The notes beneath the pieces were generated by a model that saw nothing but the letters and a program-made list of their open reading frames with translations, had not been told where the DNA came from and searched no databases. The position numbers and the translations under genes are program-made. From positions 1,302,001-1,366,000 of the forward strand of contig JAGPNK010000005.1 in assembly GCA_020746835.1 (NCBI GenBank): DNA of 64,000 nt, given 5' to 3'. Of the stretch, positions 1-11,775 are shown in pieces. The first letter of the stretch is position 1; each line of letters begins with the position of its first letter. Source of the DNA: Stachybotrys elegans. Lineage: Eukaryota; Ascomycota; Sordariomycetes; Hypocreales; Stachybotryaceae.

Positions 1-1448
1 GTTGATCGGAGGGTAGATACCACGGTTGTACAGCGATCGGTCGACGAACACCTGGCCCTCGGTAATGTAGCCAGTAAGGTCGGGAATAGGGTGGGTGATA
101 TCGTCGTTGGGCATGGTCAGAATAGGGATCTGAGTGATGGAACCGTTGCGACCAGCGACACGACCGGCTCGCTCGTAAATGGTGGACAAATCCGTGTACA
201 TGTAACCGGGGTAACCACGACGACCGGGCACTTCTTCACGGGCAGCCGAAACCTCTCGGAGGGCATCGCAGTATGAGGAGAGATCGGTAAGAATGACCAG
301 AACGTGCTTCTCAAGCTGGTAGGCGTAGTATTCGGCCGCAGTAAGGGCAAGACGAGGCGTGATGATACGCTCGATACTATCCATCAAGTCAGCACTATCC
401 CACCTCGGCTCCAGAATCAAGGGACACCTACGTAGGGTCGTTGGCAAGGTTGAGGAAGAGGGTGGTGCGCTCCAGACTGCCGTTCTCCTCGAAATCGCGG
501 GTAAAGAATCGAGCGGTTTCCAGGTTGACACCCATGGCACCAAAGACAATGGAGAAGTTGTCCTCGTGGCCGTCATGCGTGCCCTTGTTGGTGACGCCCC
601 TCTGCTTGACCAGGCCGGCCTGTCGGCAGATTTGGGCAGCGATCTCGTTGTGTGGCAGACCGGAAGCTGAGAAGATGGGGATCTTTTGGCCACGGGCAAT
701 CGAGTTCATGGTGTCGATGGCGGAGATACCGGTCGAGATCATTTCCTCGGGGTATTCCTGCCATACGTCAGCGTCTTCACGAAGCCAACGGCGAGCAGGA
801 TCAACTTACACGAGAGTAAGGGTTGATGGGTTGTCCGTTGATGTCGAGGTACTCCTCGGGCAGCACCTTGGGGCCCTTGTCGATAGCCCTACCGGAACCA
901 TCGAAGATACGACCAAGCATGTCCTCAGACACACCGAGCTTCAAGCTCTCACCCGTGAACTCAACCTTGGTCTAAATGGTGTTGATTAGCAATTGCATGG
1001 GCGAGAAGGACCAATAGCTCCTACCTTCTTGACATCGATACCAGGAGTACCCTCGAAGACCTGGAATATGGTCAATAAATGTTTGCAGCGTCCCGAACGT
1101 GGACTCTATTCACCTGGACGATAGCTCGGTCACCTACACAGAAACAGTTAGACATCAACATATATCCCCCTCAATAATGACCGTTGGAGAAATTGATGTG
1201 ACTTACCTCGAGCTTCCAAGACTTGACCAGAGCGCTCAGTACCATCGGCGAGCGTGAGCCTCACAATCTCGTTGTATCGAGGGAATTTGACCTATCCCAC
1301 ATCAGCTTGGCCATCCCCATGCCAGTCTCTACCGCATCGACTTTTGCCTCACATTCTCAAGGATGACCAGAGGTCCGTTGACACCAGCGACGGTGTTGTA
1401 ACGAATTCTCGGCGTGACAGAGTAGGACGGCTCGCGGGGGTCACCCAT
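1..1448 (-). CDS. VMA2: V-type proton ATPase subunit B, 3' end outside the window
   Basis: This is the non-catalytic nucleotide-binding B subunit of the V1 sector of the vacuolar H+-ATPase, which acidifies vacuoles and Golgi. The ATG is at 1446-1448 and the protein opens [18 protein letters not shown]. Seven exons fit GT-AG and phase: 1353-1448, 1207-1291, 1114-1133, 1025-1060, 810-971, 432-757 and 1-376. They give 367 codons; the family is about 500 residues, so roughly 140 C-terminal residues lie beyond base 1. Family blocks seen include [47 protein letters not shown] and [20 protein letters not shown]. Two internal exons are very small (36 and 20 nt), which gene finders easily miss. Identification is secure; only the exact small-exon borders are inferred. 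Confidence 0.95.
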
Positions 1449-2032
1449 GGTTGCAAACTCGCGGCGGTTGCCTTGCCGAAAGGGAATCGAAGAAAAATTG
1501 GAGTTGGTGGAGGCGAGGCTCAGAAGGCGGGCGGGATAGGAGATGCCGGATAGGTGGGAGGGAGGACTTCGCGGTTCGTCGATGGGCGGGAGTTGTCGTC
1601 GCTGGGACGGGCTTGGAGGTTGGAGGAGGTTGAGCTTGCTTCGCCCAGTGGAGCCCTCAGCACGCCTACGTACCTGGTTGTTCTCCAGCGGCTTTCTGTA
1701 GCGCTAGCCGGGCGTGCAACCTGGAAGGGGGGCTCCCTACAGCGGTGACATCACATGACTACTTGTGGTATATTGCGGACCCCACCACTCAAACACCATC
1801 GGAGGACGCTCGGCAACTCGATGTGAGACAGCCTCATGCATACGAGTTAATAAGTTCGAGAGCCAGTGCATGCAAGGAGGACGCTGACTTTCGGCCTCGT
1901 TGTTTCTTCTTATTCCTTTTTTTTTCTTTCTAGTTTAATGCTTGTTCCTTCGGCTCCTTATTTGGCAAAGAAAATGCCACGCAAGGTACGAAGTAGACGT
2001 GCAAAGTTGGTATTGAAATGGCGACTGCAATT
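1449..2032. other. Intergenic: VMA2 upstream region and HMG-CoA lyase 3' flank
   Basis: No convincing gene. It should hold the VMA2 promoter and 5' leader (purine-rich on the plus strand next to 1449) and the 3' UTR of the HMG-CoA lyase gene near 2032. A T-rich run at 1908-1933 and a TGACATCA-like site near 1746 are visible; their roles are unknown. Confidence 0.5.
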
Positions 2033-3183
2033 TTAAGCCGAAGCTCTAGCCCGAGCTCCCAGCACAGCTTTGCCAACACTGCTATCATTTGCCTTGCCCA
2101 GCTCCTTGGTGATCCATGCTCCGATATCTGCGACGGCATCCAGATCAACACCAGTGTCCATGCCCAGTGTCTCCATGAAGTAGACCATGTTCTCCGTCGA
2201 TACGTTGCCCGTCGCCCCGGGGCTGTAAGGGCATCCTCCCAGCCCGCCCACGCTGCTGTCAAACGTCCGGATGCCATGCTCTAGTGATACAGCCGTGTTC
2301 ACCAGCGCCTGGCCGTACGTGTCGTGGAAGTGCATGGCGATATCCTCGCTCCGTATGCCCGCCGACGCCATGCACTTGAGCAACGCGCTGGTCCTCGGCG
2401 CGGTGCCCATGCCAGTCGTGTCCCCCAGAGAGATCTCGTCTGCGCCAGACTCAAGCAGATCTGTAGCAATCTCTGCCACCTTGTGCGGGTCGACATCAGC
2501 ACCTTCGAAGGGGCAGCCCAGGACAACCGACACGTAGGCTCGGACACGCAGACCCAGGGCCTTGGCGTCCTGGATCACGACCTTGAACCGCTCCAGCGAC
2601 GTCTCAATATCGCAGTTGAGGTTCTTCTGGGAGAATGACTCGGTAGCGGCCGCGAAGACGGCAATTTCAATCTCGGGCTTGGCCAAGCCATCGGTCGCGG
2701 TCGCTGGGTCGAGCTGAGTTGCAAAGGAGCCCGGGTGCTGTTGGAGGAGGTTGGCAGCGTTCGTCAAGCCTTTGGTGTTTGGCGCAAGGAACGAGTATCT
2801 TAGCGGCTTCGGCGCTGATATCTTCTGGGTGAGGATGTGGCTAAGGATGTCGTCCGAGTTGGCCATCTGGTCAGAGACGTTAACGTGACAAGCCCAAGGC
2901 CGTGTGCATGTATGGGAGTTACCTGCGGCACCCATTTCGGGGCAACAAACGACCCAGCCTCAATCGTGGATAATCCCGTCTTGGCCAGGCGCTCAATCAA
3001 TTCGATCTTGGTCGCGAGAGGTATGATGGTCTTCTCGTTCTGTAGTCCATCGCGCGGTCCGACCTCGATCAGCTTGACCCGATTGTCGTACGACCCTTGG
3101 CTGCTCGCTGTCGCAAAGCCTCGTCGGAGAGTACCTCGCGAGCTCCTGCAGGCTCGGCAGACTGCCGTTCGAAGTACAGACAT
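2033..3183 (-). CDS. Hydroxymethylglutaryl-CoA lyase, mitochondrial
   Basis: This enzyme cleaves HMG-CoA to acetyl-CoA and acetoacetate, the last step of leucine breakdown and of ketone body formation. The ATG is at 3181-3183. Two exons, 2923-3183 and 2033-2866, are separated by a 56 nt intron (donor GTAACT, acceptor CCAG) and give 364 residues. The N-terminus (MSVLRTAVCRACRSSRG) is rich in Arg and Ser and reads as a mitochondrial presequence. The TIM-barrel lyase family is shown by EVGPRDGLQNE, the metal-site region HFHDTYGQAL, and the catalytic-cysteine loop GGLGGCPYSPGATGN. The C-terminus ends ARASA, with no clear peroxisomal tripeptide. It lies about 0.5 kb downstream of the alpha-tubulin stop on the same strand; no functional link is implied. 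Confidence 0.93.
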
Positions 3184-3702
3184 GTCGATTGTGCGTTTTC
3201 AGGTTGCTGGGTTCTGATATCGTCTTGTCCAAGGCGGGGGGAGGGGGAAGCTGTTCTGATCCAAGTGAGCAAGGGCCTGGCGCGTATCCTCGGCTTTGAA
3301 GGCCAGCCAAGCCGCACCTAACGGGGAACTCTATTCCATGCATTTCCAACACCACAACAATACTTCGTATACACGTCACAATTACCTTTATCCATTACTA
3401 TACCGGACAAATGCCTGCTATGAGCCCAGAACTCTTACCATGGCTAGGCTCCCAAAATTGGCACAATCTCCTCCAACAATTTCAAGCTGTTGATTTGTCA
3501 CATTATTACAATGTAGTATGAGCAAACTTCTGGAACGAAGGGAGTCAATCAACAATAAACCTCATATACATAATTTAGGTCCTTGTTTGCATTATGAATT
3601 TCTGTGGCTGTGGCTTAACGTCACTTAAAGAAGATGCACCGTCCCAAACTCGCATCATGGCAGGCTTGGCTCGGCTGGAAAATAGTAATCAGGGACCCCA
3701 GT
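3184..3702. other. Intergenic between HMG-CoA lyase start and alpha-tubulin stop
   Basis: Short promoter and 3' UTR region between two minus-strand genes. It becomes AT-rich from about 3340 to 3600, as expected for the alpha-tubulin 3' UTR and polyadenylation zone. I see no gene in it. Confidence 0.5.
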
Positions 3703-5475
3703 TTAGTACTCGGCCTCGAGCTCCTCCTCGCCAACAGAGTCGGCAGCAACCTCCTCGTAATCGCGCTCCAGAGCAGCGAGATCCTCACGGGCCTCGGAGA
3801 ACTCACCCTCCTCCATACCCTCACCAACATACCAGTGGACGAAGGCACGCTTGGAGTGCATGAGGTCGAACTTCTGGGACAGAGAAGCCCAGGCCTCGGC
3901 GATGGCAGTGGTGTTGGAAAGCATGCAACTGAAAGTAGGTTAGCAACTCGCATCTCTGAGTCATCATACGAAGGGGGCACTTACACAGCACGGTTAACCT
4001 TGGCCAGATCGCCGTTGGGGACGTTCTCAGGAGGCTGGTAGCAGATACCGAGCTTGAAGCCAGTGGGGCACCAGTCGACAAACTGGATGGTGCGCTTGGT
4101 CTTGAGGGTAGCAACAGCACTGTGGGCATCCTTGGGGACGACATCACCACGGTACAGCAGGCAGGTAGCCATGTACTTGCCCTGACGGGGGTCGCACTTG
4201 ACCATCTGGTTGTTGGGCTCGAAGCAGGACATGGTCATCTCCTGGACGGAGTTGGCCTCGTGGGCAGCCTTGGCAGCCGAGACGACGGGAGCGTAGGCGA
4301 CCAGGGGGAAGTGGATACGAGGGTAAGGCACCAGGTTGGTCTGGAACTCGTTGAGATCGACGTTCAGGGAACCGTCGAAACGGAGCGAAGCAGTGATGGA
4401 CGAGACGACTGGCAAATTTGGTCAGCTTTTCTACTCGGGCACTCTCAAATCGGATTTGTCTCCTTACCCTGGGCGATCAGGCGGTTCAGGTTCTCGTAGT
4501 TGGGACGCTCCAGGCCGAGGTTGCGGCGGCAGATATCGTAAATGGCCTCGTTGTCCACCATGAAGGAGCAGTCGGAGTGCTCAAGGGTGGTGTGGGTGGT
4601 GAGGATAGAGTTGTATGGCTCGACAACGGAGGTGGCGGTCTGGGGAGCAGGGTAGACGCAGAACTCGAGCTTGCTCTTCTTGCCGTAGTCGACGGAAAGA
4701 CGCTCCATGAGGAGGGCACCGAAACCAGAACCGGTACCACCACCGAAGGAGTGGGTGACGAGGAAGCCCTGGAGACCGACACAGTTATCGGCAGCGCGGC
4801 GGACCTTGTCGAGGACACCCTCGATCAGCTCCTTGCCGACGGTGTAGTGTCCACGAGCATAGTTGTTGGAAGCATCCTCCTTGCCGGTGATCATCATCTC
4901 GGGGTGGAAGAGGTTGCGGTAGGCGCCGGTGCGGACCTCGTCGACGACATTGGGCTCGAGATCGCAGTAGATGGTACGGGGAACGTACTTGCCCTGGCCT
5001 GGAAGAGGGGTATGCCGGGTCAGAGAGAGCTGCTTGTCAAACGATTGGAAAGCTGGAGGACATACCGGTCTCGGAGAAGAAGGTGCTGAAGCCCTGGTCA
5101 GGGTCCTGAGCCTTGCGCTCCTCGGTGAGGTAACCATCAGGCTGGATATCGCCGTTAGCATATGCAACAGTCAAGCCACGGAGTAGGCGTCAGTGTCAGT
5201 ACATACCTGAATACCGTGCTCGAGGCAGTAAAGCTATAGCAGAGGCGAGTCAGTACACCAAGTCACCGCATCAAGTTTTGTTTGGCATATCGAGTCGACA
5301 AACCTCCCAGCAGGAATTGGCGATCTGGCAACCAGCCTGGCCGACTAGAAACTCTTAGTTAGTAGCTGCGTCGACGTCGTTACACGGGGGCAGGGACCAC
5401 GGCAGCCTGGATAGGCGCCCGGGCACTCCTAAGGGGGGGAAGATGCTCACCGTTGATGCTGATAATCTCACGCAT
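3703..5475 (-). CDS. tubB: Alpha-tubulin (second, tubB-like class)
   Basis: Alpha-tubulin pairs with beta-tubulin to build microtubules. The ATG is at 5473-5475. Seven exons fit: 5451-5475, 5304-5344, 5207-5233, 5066-5141, 4468-4998, 3985-4408 and 3703-3928, giving 449 residues, the usual length. The protein opens [22 protein letters not shown]. It carries the tubulin signature GGGTGSG and ends in EEELEAEY with the terminal tyrosine of alpha-tubulins. Residues 31-49 read [19 protein letters not shown]. The usual SDKT-type loop is absent, and residue 40 is Arg with Lys at 41. That pattern matches the second alpha-tubulin class of Pezizomycotina (A. nidulans tubB type) rather than the main tubA type. 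Class assignment is from memory of the families; the alpha-tubulin call itself is certain. Confidence 0.96.
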
Positions 5476-7048
5476 TTTGGGCGATGCTGTAGGCGGGAGG
5501 GTGGAGTAAGGTGGAAGAGGAAGCGAGTTTGGAGGACGGATGGAGGTCGTGGAAGAGGAGGAAGAAGAACCAAGTCACGGTCAGTCTTCCTTTTTTTTCT
5601 TGCCTGAGAGCAGATCCGTAGCTGGGCAAGTTTGGGTGAGAGGCCTTGCAGCAAAAGACGACGGGGAACGATGGGAGGAAGAAAATACGGTAGGTGGGGG
5701 AAATTTGAGCGGACAGGGGGGACCTAGGCGATTTGCTGTGCTGGGATTTGTTGATTTCACGGTCGTGTCCTGGGGAGGTAAGCGCGTGTTGTGGGTGCGT
5801 GCACTAAGAGGTAAAGTAGAGGGAGTCATCGCACTAAAGTACAGGTAATTCATACATAGAGCACGCCGCCTTATCCTTAAGGGATCATTATGTTTTTGCA
5901 CGGCTGGAATATGTGCTGTTTCTCATCCGTACTTTTCTGTGAATGCATCGGCAGTTGCAAAGCAGCGTGAACACGAGGAGCGCCTCACGTTGGAGCAGCA
6001 GGCAGCCCGGTCGATGTCTACACACAAGAGGCGGTAAAGAAGCGAGGCAGCCCAGCCCTTGATACTAGCTTTCACCTGCTAGCTTGGCTCGGGATGTATG
6101 TATTGCTGCCCCCGAGTAGGCTCGGTGACATCGAGCGCACTGAAATATTGCTGCCTCAGTCGCACATATCCATCATCACTTTTATGCTGCTGCCTGGGTG
6201 GCCATTGACACGATATCACAGGACGCTTCTCGCCGGGTGGCCCGCCTCTCACCGCTCAGCAAATTAGGTATCCGTACCAACAGCTGTTTACCGAGATGGC
6301 AGGCGGTGGATCTTTGGCCAGCCGGATATTGGGAATGGGCAGATCAACCAGGGGGCTGATAGGTGGTGATTAGATGATCTCCATACACAAGCCGGCAGGA
6401 AAAAGATAGGAGACGTCGTCGGTCGGTCGAAGGCTGTCTGTCTAACCTTGTAATTCATGACATGTTACTTGCTTTAAACGCTCAGCATTGCTCGGCGCGG
6501 CATTGGGGGAAAGCAACAATACGGATATCTGATCTGTAGTTCGTCTAGGTAGTTCGGGGGGGTTGCTCCTCGCCCGCTAATATTGCTGCTACCCCTCGTT
6601 CATGTGCTTTGCTGGCTGTACAACTCAGAGGACCCCTATTTTCTAAGGTATCGGTGCCCAACTGGTACGGTACCTTTGACTGACAAATCCAACCCACAAC
6701 CACCACACGCCTTGTCTCGAAATGCTTCGGAGCTGACTTTGGCCATCGATGCCCCTCTGTCGCACTGGCTGTCAAACTGCATCTGTCGGATCTGCCCTGT
6801 TGCCCCTGGTTCGGCTTGTCGCACTTCCCCTGTCTTTCCTGTCACCTTCTGCCACTTGCCGTTGCCGTACCCCCCGCCAAGTGTGGTCCGAGCGTCTCAA
6901 CACAGACCTCACCAGTTGATGTGAAGCTGAATGTGCCTCCAATCATCACCTCACCTCACCCATCAATCTGGAGACGCCCTGTCGGCTCGAGAACATTACC
7001 GCGGACCAGTTCAGTGGCTTTGTAGCCGCTACGGAATCCCTCGCCACC
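5476..7048. other. Intergenic, divergent promoters of alpha-tubulin and the Pga1-like gene
   Basis: No convincing gene. Bases 5476-5700 on the minus strand are pyrimidine-rich, a plausible tubulin 5' leader. The remainder carries only short chance ORFs whose translations show no family motifs. Confidence 0.5.
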
Positions 7049-7860
7049 ATGGTCGCTCCGAGTATGCGAATGACTTCCGCAACCCCAATCATCGCCCTAC
7101 CACTTCTCCTTCTTCTGCATTCCTCATTTGTCCTGGCCAATACCGAGAAGGTTATATTTCTGGGCCCGGAACCCGTGACAATACCTGGAGCTTCCCCAAC
7201 TCTGGCCGAGCTGCGTCTAGATGTCCTGACGCCTGAGAAGCCGGCTATCCGCACCAACCTCGGCCGCGTTTTTCCCACTGAAGTTGATGATAATGCCCTT
7301 GGTCAATCAACATGGCTTTTGCTCGACAATTTGACCGAGGCTCAGCGCTATGAATTGCGGGTTTGCTGGGCTGCCATTGTATGTCTCTATCCTCTTTACC
7401 TAGCCACTCAAACGTGTGTCCATCCACAGCATTGACCAAGTCAAAGGAACCCACAAGCTTCACGCTCGATGTATATGACCTCAATACTGTATGGGAGACT
7501 CCAGAGCTGGTTCAGTCTCTGCACAGATTCTCTGTCTCTCGTCAACCCGACTCATCCCTGGTGTCGGAATCCTCAGGCAGCCATGAAGCTGAGCGTTCCA
7601 GCTCTGTCCAGCTCCTCAGGGTCAGAGCAGCGGCGGACTATTTCACTGACAGTTTGGAATTGATGCAGAACCCCCCTCCAGTATTGGTGGACCTGATTCT
7701 GGATCCATATCTACTCAACGTGGTCCCGCAGTCTCTCCTGCCAACCATTGGATGCGTCCTCGTTGTCGCCACCGTGAGCTGGCTGCTTGCCAAACATCTT
7801 GCTACTTGGCTACAGACCATTGCTCAGAGCCCGGCAGTTCATGACAAAAAGCAGCTTTGA
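7049..7860 (+). CDS. Putative ER membrane protein, Pga1-like (GPI-mannosyltransferase II co-activator)
   Basis: The ATG at 7049 sits in a good context (caccATGG). The protein has an N-terminal signal sequence (hydrophobic run IIALPLLLLLHSSFVLA), a lumenal domain of about 160 residues, and a C-terminal membrane segment (TIGCVLVVATVSWLLAKHLA) with a short tail. This layout, with the blocks STWLLLDNLTEAQRYELRVCW and PTSFTLDVY, recalls fungal Pga1. In yeast Pga1 partners the second GPI mannosyltransferase in the ER, where it helps add the second mannose of the GPI anchor. Two exons are proposed: 7049-7378 and 7447-7860 (247 residues). The acceptor is ambiguous. Splicing at the strong CACAG at 7429 would break the frame, so I chose the AAG at 7446 (7440 also keeps frame). 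Family assignment is moderate. Confidence 0.6.
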
Positions 7861-8228
7861 ACCTAGACAAGAAGAGTGCGCATGAAAACAAAATTTCCGC
7901 CGTCATTAAGAAGACACCATCAACGATATCTTCGGTCTACTATCTACCTTCCACAGAACGGTTTGCCTGGACTGTGATAAGATGCACCCTAGGAAATGGT
8001 GCACATGCAATGTCGGTTTTACCACGGGCATGTGCCTCGTTCATACTTATCCTGGGATACCAAAATGCATCCAAGAGCAGCTCTGTCCAGCATCAACCCC
8101 ACAGAGCATGGAGATGCCAGGCAGCCCGCGGCATCAGCCATATGCCAGTCTTCTGGTGGCAGTATGCAGAAAGCCTCTTCGATGTCCTTTCTGGGCAGTT
8201 GCGATCATCAAGCGATTCTGTTGCTTCC
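7861..8228. other. Convergent intergenic region
   Basis: This lies between the stop of the Pga1-like gene and the stop of the minus-strand WW-domain gene. Both 3' UTRs are expected here. I see no gene. Confidence 0.5.
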
Positions 8229-9722
8229 TCAGTAGGGCGGGTAGTTTCCGCCGGGCCCGCCTTGAGGAACAGGGTGAGCTCCGCCTCCATACGCTGGCTG
8301 GCCGCCGTATGACGGCTGGCTGCCGTACCCTTGTGGACCGCCAGACCCTCCGGGGCCTCCAGGATAGGGGGTGCTGAAGGCGGCCGATGGGGGTGGCGGG
8401 AAGTGTTGCTGTCCGCCAGGTGGCGGCGGGTATTGCTGGTGAGACGGTGTCGCGCCGTAGTTGGGCTGATGATGCGCATAAGTGTCGCCGTGACCACCTG
8501 TCTGAGGGCCCGAAGCGTGAGGATAGGGCTGTCCATATTGCTGAGTTGCGGGTGGGGAAGGATAATGTTGATTCGGGCCGGTGGACGGCGGCGGAGGGTA
8601 TGACTGGTTTCCATGCGATGAGGGCTGGCTATACGGCTGATTGCCATGTGAAGGGTGGCTTGCGTGCGACGGCTGGTGCTGCCCCGACTGGTTGTACGAC
8701 TGGTTACCCGATGGTGGGCGATGGTTACCCGTTGGAGAGTATGGGGTATTGCCTTGACCCGTCTGATGTCCGGACTGAGGTGCCTGGTAGGACTGAGATG
8801 ACGATGGCGGATTGTAGGTCGGTGCGTCGCCTGAGTAGCCCCCGGCAGAGCCCGAGTTTGAGTAGCCGTAGTTTTGACCCTGCGATGGGTTAGTCCGATG
8901 GTCTTGGTTGTGTTGAAGATATAGCTAGCTGAGCCCACTTACGCTGTTGTTGGGCTTATGACCGCCAAGGAAGTTGGTGACGCCACCAATAACAGACCCA
9001 GCCAGGCCTCCCTGGTGATGCGGCTGGCTCTCGTTCGAACCACCATGGTAGTTCTGCTGCTGGGGTTTGCTGGACGATGACAGCAGACTCTGCGCCAGCT
9101 GGCCGACGAGTTTGCCAGCCGTGTTCTTGCCATCACCGCTATTGTTGTTATTGTTGTTGTGGCTGCTGCCGCCACCGAGGAACTGGCTTGCGAGGCTACC
9201 AAGAGGGTTGGAGCTGCCGCCGCCGCCGCTCGATTGCTTGTTGCCGCCAAGCAGCGCGTTCATGGCCAGGCTCTGGCAATGATAGATGGGTTAGCTTCGT
9301 ATATACCCATGTAGCCCAAGCTCCCTCCCAGCACCTCACGAGTAGGTCATATCGCGGACAACAGAAAATGGCAGGTAACTTACACCAAACCCTCGATCGC
9401 CAGTTGGTCCGCCCGGTCCTCCTCTCGTGCCATCAGGCATTATAGGCTCCATGGTGCCGTCGGGATGTTTGACAGTCTGAGAGCCGTCGGGGTGCGTGAT
9501 GAGCTCGGGCGCGGGGGTGCCGTAAGGATGATCGATCGGTTGTCCCGGTGTGGTGCCCGTCGACGCAGCCTGGGTTGGGACGTCCCATTGCGACACGCCC
9601 GTGGCCAGCTGGACGAAGTAATACTTCTTGCTAGAACCATCCCATTGCGCAATCCAACCCGCGGGCAGCTGGGGCGGGGCATACGAGGGACCCTCGGCGC
9701 TGGGCGACGTCGGTCCCGCCAT
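8229..9722 (-). CDS. WW-domain protein with long Gly/Asn/Gln/Pro-rich tail
   Basis: The ATG is at 9720-9722. Three exons, 9384-9722, 8943-9272 and 8229-8879, all in phase 0, give 439 residues. Residues 19-52 form a WW domain with Trp23, the aromatic pair Tyr34/Tyr35, Trp46 and Pro49; WW domains bind proline-rich peptides. Next come a charged segment with HPDGSQTVKHPDG, a Gly/Ser/Asn-rich block (MNALLGGNKQSSGGGG, then HNNNNNNSGDG), and a C-terminal 217 residues made almost entirely of Gln, Pro, Ser, Gly, Tyr and His, ending GGNYPPY. Such a tail is typical of intrinsically disordered, prion-like proteins. The third exon has no internal start, so single-frame scans miss it. No specific function can be assigned. 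Confidence 0.8.
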
Positions 9723-10857
9723 GGTTCTGTCGGTGCTCGAAAGCTTGCGGGCGGAGGGGTAAGTCAAGGACGAAGCAATCGGCGACAGTGATGCAGAAGC
9801 GACAGGAGGGTGGGGGACGGGGGGAGGGAAAGGAAGAAGTAAGAGGGAGGGAGGGAGGAAAGAAGAAGAGGAGGAGGGCGATTGGGAAGGGGCGGTGTTC
9901 GAGAGATAGGTAGGTAGCAAGCCCGTGATCACACCCGTTATTAGAACAATTCGGACTAAGGCGGGGCGGACTGAGAGTGCCGCAGTAGACAAGCTGCAAC
10001 CGTGAGACGAGAGGAGAGAGGGACACTTCTTGTTGGAGGCAATTGGAAACCCCAGCCAATTCTGGCCAAGGCGGGGGCGATTCTTATTACCTAGGTACTG
10101 CCTACCTAATATTACCTATTGTTTAATTCCATCGTCACCTTGCCCTCTGGCCCAACCTGGTCGTGTCAGGTACCTTCTATCCCCTCCAACTGGAGAATGC
10201 CTTTTCCAGGGTGTCGTCACTGGATGATCGGGCAGGCAGTGTCTCGCAAACGCAGCTGAACGACGGGGCAGTGCAGTTGCAGTTGGGGCTGAATAAGGCG
10301 GCGCGCCCATGGGACAGGACAGGACAGGACAATTCCTCCCGCGACGCAACCTGATTTCAACCAGTAATCAACAGCTTAGGGATCAATCGGCACCGCAAAG
10401 CAGTCCTACGGCCAATTTACCATTACGGACCTATTGTGATTCCATCGCAATTTAGCTGGTTTGGTGGTCAGCGCATCCATGGTTCATCAGACGAGTTGCA
10501 TCATCGTCACGGCCTGCAATGGTCACAAGGTCACGCCCACACCACACATGTTCTGCCATTCTTGTCAGTCCCTGTCGGTCTTGTCAAGCTTGCAGTAACG
10601 CAAGGTTTGATATATAGGAGTGTCTCTCTGGCAAACCTGGCCCTTATCGGACCCCTTGGCATCTCTTTTCTTGGCTTGCAATCACCATGGTATGCCTCCT
10701 CTCCCCGCGTCATCAGAGTCTGCCCAAGCAAACATTGGGCGGCCAGCAAACCCTATTCATTTGTGCGCCCCTGCGCTTGCCAACTCGTGTCTTTTGCCGC
10801 CCATTGTCGAAAGATGATGTAACGTATGAATGTAGGGGCTGTGGATCCCCGCCGTGG
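9723..10857. other. Intergenic upstream of the WW-domain gene
   Basis: No convincing gene. A GGTAGGTAG motif lies at 9909-9917, and a CCTAGGTA/CTACCTA cluster at 10088-10120. Bases 9740-9890 on the minus strand are CT-rich and probably form the WW gene's 5' leader. A GGACA run (four copies) lies at 10313-10331. Confidence 0.45.
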
Positions 10858-11775
10858 TTATTTGGTCGATGCCTTTCCACGGGCACTCGACCGAAGCTTC
10901 TGGGTATACTTTGGGTCGGGCAAGGCTCGGATTTGCTTTGGATTCGGTATCTTCTCCATCACCACCATGTTGTCGAACTGAACACGATCGGCCTCCCGAT
11001 AGCCGCTTGCACTTGCTTCATTCAGCGCCTTGAGAAACAAGTGCGGTTCGGTTATCGAGCAGCCAAAGTCCACAAGTCGGCCATCTCTAAAGTTGTCAAG
11101 CTGTATGTCGTGGCTGTACACTTTGGCTTTGTTCAAGGCACTGATACCTGATAGTATCCGCCCTAGGTTCTGCGTGCCTACCCCAGGATCCGACGAGGCA
11201 ATATCCTTGACAATTGCACGGAGACGACAGCCAGCGACCGTTGAGTTTTGGTAATCCAGATCGACGTTGTCGAGATTGAAGTCGAGGTCATACCTGTCAA
11301 GAGCTTCCTCATCTCTCTTTTGCAGAAAAAGAAATCCATGGCACGGGATCGCAACGTCGCCGCGAAGCTTTCTCTGCTTGACAGCTTTGTTGATTCGGCC
11401 GTAGGCGCGACACTCTGCGAAGAAGGGATCGCTATAGTATGCGGCTGTGTCTAGTGGTGTGTCTCGGCCTACGACCGGTCCCCAGAAGGGCTCCGTACTT
11501 CTTGGGTTGAAGAACTTGAACTAGATATTGATTGTTATTGAGAAACATGTCTCTAAGACCCACGATACGGCCCTGCTCACGACTTTAATGGCGTATTCTC
11601 TACGCTTGATTATGGCTCGGAAGACGAATCCTTCTGTCGCATCGTCGTTATCTCGGTGGGCATCCAGTCTCTCTCTCCACTCAATGGGGGATTTGTGATG
11701 CTTGAATTGCTCGAGCTTGGGCCCATTGCATGGTGGCAGCTCCTCTGGTATATGGGAGGGCTTCTGTCTTGACAT
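10858..11775 (-). CDS. Fta2-like protein with protein-kinase fold motifs
   Basis: The ATG is at 11773-11775. Two exons, 11581-11775 and 10858-11520, join in phase 0 across a 60 nt intron (donor GTGAGC, acceptor CTAG) to give 285 residues. The first exon ends EGFVFRAIIKRREYAIKV and the second opens FKFFNPRSTEPFWGP. DPFFAECRAYGR at about residues 96-107 is the most family-like block and recalls the fungal Fta2 / Sim4 kinetochore domain, which is kinase-like. Kinase-type residues are visible: Lys64 in AIKV, His202-Asp203 with Asp207-Asn208 (HDIQLDN), and Asp216-Phe-Gly (VDFG). A glycine-rich loop is not obvious. It could be a pseudokinase, an active atypical kinase, or a kinetochore factor; many fungal genomes carry divergent copies with no known role. 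It is transcribed away from the unknown gene at 12256, 480 bp off. Confidence 0.65.
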
